From NCBI GenBank assembly GCA_023333565.1, contig JAJKFH010000425.1:620001-684000 (forward strand): a stretch of 64,000 bases of DNA. Direction: 5' to 3'. The translations under genes and the position numbers were made by a program. Shown one piece after another: positions 48,765 through 58,700 of this stretch. The notes beneath the pieces are model-generated. The model ran no database searches and had not been told where the DNA came from. It saw only the letters and a list, made by a program, of their open reading frames with translations. The DNA comes from Puffinus mauretanicus (Eukaryota; Chordata; Aves; Procellariiformes; Procellariidae). Within the stretch, counting starts at the first letter, position 1; each line of letters starts with the position of its first letter.

Positions 48765-48891
48765 AAGACTCTAATACACATTAAGGCAAGCAAGCCCCAT
48801 GGCAAGCACAAGAGCCTGCGAATTAATAGCTAAGCTATAAATTCGATCTAGCACGTTCCAGTCAAACCTGTCATCATCTCGAACCCTTCGA

Positions 48892-48909
48892 GCCCCACGT
48901 TGGGCGCCA
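48892..48909 (-). other. Primer-binding site (tRNA-Lys type)
   Basis: On the minus strand this reads TGGCGCCCAACGTGGGGC, identical over 18 nt to the primer site of the provirus and 8 nt from the LTR. Confidence 0.88.
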
Positions 48910-48917
48910 AAAAGGAC

Positions 48918-49493
48918 TGTCATGGTTTAACCTGGCAGCAGCCAAATACCACGCAGCCGCTCGCTCACCCCCCCGCCGGGTGGGATGGGGGAGAGAATCA
49001 GAAGGGTAAAAGTGAGAAAAACTCGTGGGTTGAGATAAAGACAGTTTAATAGGGAAAGCAAAAGCCGCGCACGCAAGCAAAGCAAAACAAGGAATTCATT
49101 CACCACTTCCCATCGGCAGGCAGGTGTTCAGCCATCGCCAGGAAAGCAGGGCTCCATCACGCGTAACGGTTACTTGGGAAGACAAACGCCATCACTCCGA
49201 ACGCCCCCCCCTCCTTCTTCTTCACCCAGCCTTATATGCTGAGCATGACGTCATATGGTATGGAATAGCCTATTGGCCAACTGGGCCAGCCGTCCTGGCC
49301 ACGGTCCCTCCCAGCCCCCTGCACATCTGGCAGGGCATGGGAAGACAAAAAGTCCTTGACTAGCGTAAACAATACCTAGCAACAACCAAAACATCAGTGT
49401 GTCATCAACATTATTCTTACACTACATCCAAAACACAGCATCATACCAGCTAATAGGAAGAAAATCAACTCCATCCCAGCCAAAACCAGGACA
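48918..49493 (-). repeat. 5' LTR of the non-autonomous element
   Basis: 576 bp with the same ends as its partner at 46937-47508. A perfect CRE lies at 49246-49253 and ATATAAGG at 49230-49237 (minus). This LTR would drive transcription leftwards through the internal region. Confidence 0.95.
49230..49253 (-). promoter_or_regulatory. Intact CRE and TATA box of 5' LTR
   Basis: TGACGTCA (49246-49253) is followed in the LTR sense by ATATAAGG (49230-49237), the presumed core promoter of the element. Confidence 0.6.
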
Positions 49494-49498
49494 TTAAC

Positions 49499-50240
49499 CT
49501 ATCTCAGCAGTTCAGTGGCAATCTGTTTAGTTATTAAACTCACATATCACATCATATAAATGTTTGCCTTTTCAGATTTCTAAGGCAAGACTAACATTTC
49601 TACAGTAATATAGTTTTTCGTGGAGCTAATCAGAACTTTAAACCATCCACAGCCAATTTAATACTAAGAACCAAAACTTCACATCAAATGTAAACATTAA
49701 TCAATTTTATGGTAATAAAGTCTTACTAGTAAATTGGCAGTTAAGGATTTTATTTAGTTTACTATGTCTGTGATTATATTGTGTATATTAAGACTACGGA
49801 GATATCAGATAAACCTCTGAATTCCTAATCATATGAACAAGAGTCCCTGTACTAATATAGTTATAAGCATTCAAAGCCAACCACAAAATGTCTCATACTG
49901 ATGTCTACAGATCTTGAAACTCCATTTTCCCTGTAATGCAATTATAGAAAATCACACATACTCAGAAGAAAGCAAATACTAGGATCCAGACCCCAAAAGA
50001 CACTTAAGTACCTAACTTCAAGCAAATTAAGCAGGTATTAGGTATTTACATACCTTTGTGGATCTAGGACTAAACTGCTTTCAATTTTATTCTGCCTATT
50101 AAATGAACAATAACAGTTTATTCTGGACCCTGTACCATAGCTATTGTCTCAGCTATTGTCACAGGAAATGTTTTTGCCTGAAAGTAGGTGCTGAACTTTA
50201 CCCATGGGATCAGTTTTGAAGAGAGAGAAAAAAGAGCAAG
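49499..50240. other. AT-rich sequence without a recognised gene
   Basis: Nothing recognisable; ordinary AT-rich DNA between the LTR element and a GC-richer patch. Confidence 0.55.
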
Positions 50241-50376
50241 ATTGGAACGTGTCTATTTAACCATCTGATGTGACTGGCAGAAGGGTGAGAAGGGAGGGAG
50301 ACAGCTGCAGTTGCCACCACTCCATTTGTCACCCGCAGCACCCACAGGGAATCTGGCGTGGGCGGCTGCGGCAGCC

Positions 50377-50565
50377 ATGCCTTGGCCCACTCTGGTTTGC
50401 TACCTCTCCTTCCTACTCAGCAGCCTGTCAGGCACTGCAGGAGGGCTGCTGGGGAAAATTAGAAAGAGGCAGCTGGTCTGCAGGGTGCTTGAAAAGATAC
50501 AGCTGCTTCCACAAGAGCCGAGGCTTTCCTGGGGAAGGGGGATATGCTGCTGCTTGTGCAGATAA
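50377..50565 (+). other. Candidate short secreted-peptide ORF in a GC-rich patch
   Basis: An ATG at 50377-50379 in good context (GCAGCCATGC, G at -3) opens a 62-codon frame. It starts MPWPTLVCYLSFLLSSLSG, like a signal peptide, then has a basic KIRKR site at about residues 27-31 and ends with a cysteine cluster, CCCLCR. A TATA-like CTATTTAA lies at 50253-50260, about 120 bp upstream. The surrounding ~330 bp are distinctly GC-richer than the neighbourhood and look like a first exon or a long-noncoding-RNA exon. I recognise no homologue, so this is a candidate only. Confidence 0.2.
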
Positions 50566-52198
50566 CCTGTGACTGCTGCAAATGCAGGAGCATCTGTTCT
50601 CACTGAAAGGGCTGCTCTTCCCTGGGCAAGGGACTCAACCCCTCAGTCCAGCCACGACATCCCAGCTGAAGCATTACAGACTGTCACAGGAAAGAGAAAT
50701 GGAAATGATGTTACCATTCAGGCATATATCCATGGTGTATTGTACAAAGAATGAACTTTCAGTTAGAAAGGTACAGAAAGCTATTGAAGAGAAGAAGATA
50801 AACCAAATTTCCATTAGCACAAAAACACAGACTTGAAAGTCCTGAGCTAGAACCTGACTTTGCTAGTCTCACATTTTATGTACAGTAGTCAACTGGAAAC
50901 AAGACAGCATCGTGTTCCTGCACCTCCGTTTAGAGCTCTCAGCTTCAGAGGGATTTTGTGTCCATGATCCCACCCACCTACCTACACTGGTAATTGGGTG
51001 CATTTTTCACTAAAGTCATCTGCCTTGACAAATAAAGTAAAAGAGATTAAATTTGAGTTTAGCAGTTTGAGATTATAAAGACAGCAACTATAGCATATGC
51101 CTTTTGTTCCATGCTGACCTGGTGGATTACCTGGCAATCTCATTTTTTCAAACACTTAAACCATAAGGAAGAAAATCTATCCTCACCGTCAATAAAGGGA
51201 GCTAATGGTGACAAATTAGCCGACATGGCAAGTACAATACTCTTTCAGAGAACCGTTCTGTCTTATGCCTCCTTCTAGCACAAAGCTATTATGTTCCAGT
51301 CTACAACTCCATTGAAGGCTATTATAAAAAAATACCTTCATGCAACTCATCATACTGTAACAACTTCAGTGCCCTAGATATCCTGTTCCTAAGGATTCTG
51401 TTGTATTGCTCACTGCATGAACTTTGAAAACATGGATAAGAGTTATCAGCATTTCATACTACTAACCTTGAGGGTGTCCCTTGAATAAAACAAAAATCAG
51501 GCAGCTACATTTAGCTTTAATTCTGCAAATGCAACTTATGAGAGTTCTTCCATTCATTAAAAGAAACAAACAAATGAAAAAAAAAAAACCCTTTCTGAAC
51601 TCAATGTTCCATCCTATTATTGTGGAACTGTGCTGGCTCTGTAATTTACCTTTACTGTTTATTTACAGTGATCTAACGAATGCAAGCACATATCTGCATT
51701 GTCGTTTTCAGGATTCTTCTCTCAGACAGACGTGTTTCTGCAGTACTTTGATGTTTTAGCTTCAAGACATATGCAGTATTCCATTGACAATCATTTTACT
51801 GATTCCTTCTGACAGGTAAGGTAGTATTGGCACACTAAAGGGAGAAAAAGCTCTTTGGTAGGAAAAAAAATTAATATTATGGTTGATAATAGAAATTCAG
51901 GTTGGATGCAGGAAGCACGTCACAGTATAATTGTAGCAGCTTTAATGGTTTACATAACCATTTAACACCCACAATAAAATTGAGCAAATTAAGTTTCTGC
52001 CAATTCTAAGGTCATTTCCACTTATCCACTTTAATAATATATTACACCTATTTAGCCCTTCATAATAAGACTCGTCCTCATTGAAAGCTATTGTACCACA
52101 TAATTAAGAACAGTGAGGATCTTGTTTTTAAAGATTAAAAAATATTTACTGTTACAATTAATTTAAAACCATGTATGAATCTCAAAACAGATTAACAC
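50566..52198. other. Sequence without a recognised gene
   Basis: GC content falls back to the regional level by about 50900. An A run occurs near 51577-51588. I see no exon or repeat family. Confidence 0.5.
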
Positions 52199-52717
52199 AT
52201 ACTGTGTTCAGTTTTGGGCCCCTCACTACAAGAAAGACAGTGAGGTGCTGGAGCGTGTCCAAAGAAGGTCAACGAAGCTGGTGAAGGGTCTAGAGAACGA
52301 GCCTTATGAGGAGCGGCTGAGGGAACCGGGGTAGTTTAGCCTGAACAAAAGGAAGCTCAGGGGAGACCTTATCGCTCTCTACAACTACCTGAAAGGAGGT
52401 TGTAGCGAGGTGGGTGTCGGTCTCTTTTCCCAAGTAAGAAGTGATAGGACGAGAGGAAATGGCCTCAAGTTGCGCCAAGAGAGATTTAGATTGGATATTA
52501 GAAAAAATTTCTTCACCAAAAGGGTTGTCAAGCATTGGAACAGGCTGCCCAGGGAAGTGGTTGAGTCACCATCCCTGTAGATATTTAAAAGATGTGTAGA
52601 TGTGGTGCTTAGGGACATGGTTTAGTGGTGGACTTGGCAGTGTTAAGTTTACAGTTGGACTTGATGATCTTAAAGGTCCTCTCCAACCTAAATGATTCTA
52701 TGATTCTATGATTCTAT
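52199..52717 (+). mobile_element. CR1 LINE 3' fragment
   Basis: It begins within the C-terminal part of ORF2 (ACTGTGTTCAGTTTTGGGCC) and ends with three ATTCTATG-type repeats at about 52692-52717. It is the same subfamily as the copies at 15424 and 33182 but has stop codons and frame changes, for example a TAG near 52331, so it is somewhat older than the nested copy. Confidence 0.93.
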
Positions 52718-55700
52718 ATAACATGACATATCAGTTTGTCACCCATGTAGTGATGTCAGATTTATTCATATAAAAGTTGGTTTTCATATTGTCAATACGT
52801 ACTTTAGGACATATCTTCTTCAGTAATTCTACGTAATATTACTTTTTAATGTAGTTTAATATTTGTTGTTGTCTTCTTGTCGCTCTCCAAGCTTTAATCA
52901 TGTTACTGACTGGAAGTACGAGCAACATTCAAGGTTGTATTAAATAGTTTTCTAAATTGTTCACAAAGTCCAGCGCCCACATTTCCCCTATGCAAACATC
53001 AGGGAGAATATTTCTTAAAACATGTCAGAAGTACAGTAACATATTCAACCGCATAAAGACAGCAATATAAAAACTTGAAGAAATTCTAATGATACATTGT
53101 GAACTTCTGCAGACAGCGCACTAGGTGGACTGTCATTTGAGTGGGCCTTAATTATCTGAGATCTTAACTTTAGCTTATTTAAAACACATGCAAAAATAGC
53201 ATCTTAGTCCTTTCTTTGTAAGTGCTTACATGGAGAGAGAGAGATATTTTTTATCTCAGTGAGAGCCATCATGCATATGGATACACTAATACCATTCAAA
53301 TAAAACTCCTAAGAATACACACAATGGCCTCCTGCTAACAAGTGTGGCAAAGTTGTGTTTGTTTTGAAGTTCTTTTGTATTAATTATTTTAACATTATGA
53401 AACTGAGCCCAGGGAATGATTATTCAGGCATTTTTATCACTGACAGCTGGATGCTAATGTGGATTATTTTTATATTGCCCAACTCTATTTCAACAAATTA
53501 AGCTACAACTGTGTCCACATTTTGAACATCTTCATAAAATACTTGTCTTTTTTCATTACTCATTTTTTTAATGTTGCCTAGCCACTAGTATTACAATGTT
53601 CCTAAGGAAGCTCTGGCATAAGTAAGACAACTAAAATGCAAAAGCTTTGATCAAGCTAACCACTTTTAATGAATGTACTAGGTGTACAAAAACAATTAAC
53701 TTACACGTTTATCCATCTGTAAATGTATGCATTATTTTACACTCAACTTTTTCATATTCTGCAATGACAAAAAAATACCTGGAGGCAAATCTTAAGGATT
53801 TGATCCTTCAAATATTAATGTGCCTATCTAGGGACAATGAAGTTAAAACTTATTAGGTATATTGCTTTGACCATCACAATGCTTACTCTGGAGAAGTGGG
53901 GTTTAGTTTTCTATATATCTTCCATGACTTTTTTGGAAATATCATTCTCACTAAACCAAATCCTTCTCACACTAGAGGATGGACAATAGCTTACTTCAAA
54001 GTAGCTAGATCAGGTATTTTCTATACAGCAACAGAAGCACAGACTTCATTGCAGATCAGATGTCCATGAATTCACCCAGCTGCTTTGGAAAATTTTGTAG
54101 CTCTTCATGTTTGAGTTTTAAAATATAACCTCACTGTTTGCTTTGTTAAGGTCATTCAACTTCCAGGACTTTTTTCCTGCTTTTCTTGAAAAGGTTCATA
54201 AAATAGCAAGAGTCGTTATATATTTCTGCTGGCAGATCGTGACACATTGAGTGTAATCCAGAATTATATCAACTGGAACACTCTTTTGTCAAGAAATGTT
54301 AGAGGTAACTGCCATGTTGGGGGGGCGTGGAAATGAAAGAACTCTGTTGTTTCAGCTGGCAGATTGCCACCAAACACTGCTGTATGGCTTTCTTTTGACT
54401 GACCAGCAGATTATAAACCTATGTAAAGCCAAGAACATGGATTAGAAAATGAACCCTTACTGTAAAAGTTAGAAAGACCAAAATTAGAGTGAAGGTCAAA
54501 TGAACTGCTAAAATGACTCTCTGCTTTATTTGTAGAGGCAAATCCAATCAAGCAGAGCCAAACCTCTTCTATTCTGGAGCACATGAGGAAGGTGAGGAGA
54601 AAAGAACAACTGGAACCTTTGTTTATTTACAGCTGCTGCAGATATGCATGGGCCAGACCCTGATCCCTCACTGACCAGAGACTCTACTGTACAAAGCAAT
54701 CTAAATTCAGTAATTCTCTGCTATCTGAATCCTCTTGGGAACTGCAGTATACTGAGCTAAAAGAAAGAGACCTGAAGGTCTATGGAGATATCTCTACATC
54801 ACTATTTAAGCTTGACCTTCAGGTTCGAAGCTGGTGTGTATTAGTTGAGGTAGGACCATTTCCCAGTCTATATTGTGGGATCTGGAAGCACTTTCCATCA
54901 TTTGGATCCACAGGCATGTCATATCCCTATCCTGACTCCATACTGGGATGACACTTGGGCCCACCCACCAGTTTCCATTAATATATAGCCTGACTTCGTA
55001 GGCTGCAAAGAAATTAAGCATTCCAGTGGCTTCCAAGATCCTTGTGACTGGCTACCTCTCGACAACTCAACCAGAGTTGCTCCGACCCACCTGGGAACCC
55101 ACTGGGCAATGGAAATTCTGCACTTCTGGATCCTCCACCAGAACATTTCTGAAAATCTGCCTCATTTCTCTTTCTGGCACAGTTTTTAGTAAGGGCAATA
55201 GAAAGATAAAGGAGGGCGAAAGAGAAAGCAGTTCTGTGCTGAAGGTTTGCAGCAAGTAGTATGAATGTGCTACAGGAAGGATTAAGAGCTGGAAGTCCTA
55301 ATCGTACCTTAATTCTGATTCAACATAACCTCTTTGTTCAGACTGACTGGGCATGGCAAGCTGAGCTGAGGAATGTAGGTTTGAGGGATATCCAAGATCA
55401 GCTTTCTCAGAGAAATACACTACTATATTCTCTCCTGGAATTGCTCCATGCATCCGTGTCTGTATCCAAGCCTTGTTGAAGTGTGGCTATTTTGACAATC
55501 CAGTCAAGAAAACAACAGTTTTCTTCTTTTAAGACAATGTTAAAATTTGTGATTCTCTTAATTGAGTTATTGCACCTGGGACTTAACAGTACCACATTCA
55601 ATGAATTCTTATAAATGAAAGAAATGAACAGAATGAGATGAGAAGAACAAGTTTTAACTCTTTTTAAAATTGTGGGGTTTTTTTTAATTGTAAATAATAT

Positions 55701-58700
55701 CTGTACCAGATACATTACTGCATTGAGATTGAAAACTTGATCAGTAAATCTTTTGCACCAAAATTTCATTTCTAGCATAACAGTTTACAGTCTTTAGTTT
55801 GGAAAAGTTAGTAGAAATGAGGACTGGAATGGTCCGGTGCGTACTCTTGAACATAGATTCATACCTTAAAGATACATAGCTACCTCTTCTGTCTCTAAAG
55901 GGTCCTCTAACTATTTCTAATTTCTAATGGAAACTCTGTTAACTAAGTTATCATCGCAGAATTATGAACAAAAATATTTAGATGTAAGTACTAAAATGAT
56001 TTCAATGCTTAATAAGAAATAAGATATGAAAAACAATACTCTCTAACTCTGATCCAAGACCTTCTTCTGAATTAATGATTTTTTGGTGTCACACATAACT
56101 GTAAAATCTGAACCTAGTCTTTGTCTACCACCTTCTATAAGGGCACAAATTTACAAGGAAGTTTACTCATAAGAAGTACCAGAAAAGAAGTGCTAGCAAA
56201 TTCATGTTTCAAAAATGTTAATCTAAATTATTACCTAAAATGTAGGAGGAGGAAAGAGAACATTCATGTGCATCTCCGACTGGTAAATAAGACAGACCAT
56301 AGTGCAGTAGAAATGCCATTTCATAAGCTTTCAAAATATTTCTTGTATTTTTTTCTCTATAAGTCATGTTTTGGTTTGGTTTGGTTTTTATGCTCATTAT
56401 AAGACAAAAAGTATAATTTCAAAGGAAAGCTTTTAAAAATTTAAAAAATGTTTGTATTTGCTAGAATAATAGAATTATGATTTTTTCCCACCTCCCTTTC
56501 CCTTTGTAACTTTATTCTGTCAGAAGAGGTCTGCATAAAACCTCATTTAAATTAAAATTATTCTTATTCTCATTTCAGTCAGTGCAGCCCTAAAATGGCT
56601 AGGAGACTGACTATGCTAAATAACATTTTTTATTATTTGACATTCTCCATAGAATTTCTGTGTGTAAATGATCATAAAGGAAACAACAGCCCTGTTTCTA
56701 TATTTTTTCTCTCGAGGCCATGGAATTATCCAAAGATTAACTTAACCCATTATATTTATGATAGCAAATTGTATTTGGAGATTATACGATGGATTCATCA
56801 GTGAGCTGTAGCTGCTTTGTGTCTCTCCAGCACCGCAAAGCAGCTGTAAGTTCTCTGCGCTGGTTGGCTTTGCAGCTGCTTTCTGCTGCCAGCATGACAC
56901 AAAGCAGTGAGGGCGTCCTAGTGAATCTGGTCTGTACCTGCCATTTCTTAGATTAGAGATATATCTTTACACATCACTGCTCAGGACTTTGGAAATCTAG
57001 TTTACAGACCAGACAACATAATGAGAAGAACAGAACAGACAGACTGACAAGTTGACTGACTAGCATTTGTGAAGGAGTTAGATACAGATGCAGTTCAAAG
57101 CCTTTAGACCAGGCATTCCTCACGTATTTCTCAAGGATTTATATACTGTATATATGGCACATTACAGAGATATCATGATTTCTTGTTGCCCGTGCTAAGT
57201 CCTTGCCTTCCAGAGGTTTTGATTAGACCTTGACTAAATTACAGCACACACTACTTCCTTCCATGAGAAATACTGTTTTTTTCTTTTACAACCATAACTG
57301 TTCTTCTGCTGTTTGGATCAGTTTACATCTTAGTTTTATTTTTTTCATCTGTTAAAGATGATAGTTTTCTCTGAGTAAATCTAATCTGAGTACTCAGATT
57401 TTCATCTATGTTGCCATGCTCTCATTGAATCCAGAAGTATCAACTTGCCCTAGGCACTTCAGAGCTCAGGAAAGGAAGGTGACCTGCTTCAGGCATTCAC
57501 ACAATGATTTAAAAACCGCCAATCCACCTTGATTACTTCCAGCTGTACCTCGAGTCCTGCTTGAAGCATTTCTGGGCTGTGTCAGGAAGAAGAGACTATC
57601 TTTGTATGGCTCCAAACAGAGTTACTTGTACTATCCTCTCTAAGTCAGAAGAGCAAATGGTTTCCATGGTATGTGGGTCAAACAACTCAGTATAAAAGCC
57701 TATCCTTTTTTTCTCTCAGTATTAATTAAAAGTCCTTTTAGTGGAGCAAGGCAAAATAAGAGATAGCGCCTATTGTAATTCTTTAATTGTTTTTTTCTTT
57801 TTCCCAAAACAAAACAATCTTTCAGAAATGTCAACATACTGAGTCTTATTCTGGCCTACTAAATATATCCATGAGATATTTCAGACGTAACTATGGTAGT
57901 TATACAACTAAAACTGTTTTGTGAAACCAGATAATACATGTATATGGTTACTTTTTTTTGCATGTACTTAGAACTGCAGAACTAATTATTACAGCAAAGA
58001 AAATGGAAGATATTTTTAGCTGTACAGTGTCAAAAGACATGTTTTTATTTTATTTTATTTTTAAGGTGTGGAGGATTACTCTGTGCTTTTAAAATTAAAA
58101 GATCTATTCCCATGGTAGCTATGAGTGTCTGGGCAACCACGGTGTTTAGCATAATGAAGTTAGAAGATGGTCTTTGCTTGCTATGGATTGATTATTATGC
58201 AAAATACTCCCTACAGTGAAGGTGGGGATAATGGTCTTGTTTAGGGGCACCACATACTTTTGTCATGTAAAGATTAAAGTTAACCGGTGATATAAAACCA
58301 GTGGCACTATGAACTGTAAAAGCATATTTTTTAAGTCAGTATAGTTATCTCTATATGGAATCAACCATATTATGCATATAGATAGATGTAGTCATACATA
58401 GAAAACTCTGAAGCACATTACTTTTCAACTAAAAATAAACCCCATTTTGTTTTGAGGACCTATTCTCAAGTTCTGACTATCTTTGGGATTACTTCTTCCA
58501 GTTTCACAAAAAGCCACTTACAGATTCCTTATTCACTTGAAAGCTTAGGCTGTGTCGATTTATTCCTATACCATAATGGCTGAAAATGGAGATCCCTTAG
58601 GGTATAATCTTTCTGTGAGGAAAGAAAAGTTTATTTTTAACATACTTAAAACTTTGATTTCACTTTATTCTGTCAACAGTGTAATATTTCACAAAATTCA

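Larger units (their letters stand above)
46937..49493 (-). mobile_element. Short non-autonomous LTR retroelement with internal tandem repeats, TSD TTAAC
   Basis: A 2,557-bp element on the minus strand, flanked by TTAAC at 46932-46936 and 49494-49498. It has two nearly identical LTRs, a lysine-type primer site next to the right-hand (5') LTR and a purine-rich tract next to the left-hand (3') LTR. The 1.4-kb interior lacks gag, protease, RT and integrase. It holds a ~48-bp tandem array, a hydrophobic reading frame and a short basic ORF. Its leader next to the primer site resembles that of the provirus at 14142-14210. The element therefore looks like a trans-mobilised relative of an ERVL-type virus. 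The small LTR divergence indicates a relatively recent insertion. Confidence 0.93.

Noticed and set aside
48119..48774. Plus-strand frames with repeated TATV/TATD-type words
   Set aside because: They are the antisense reading of the tandem array in the minus-strand LTR element; the transcribed strand would be the minus.
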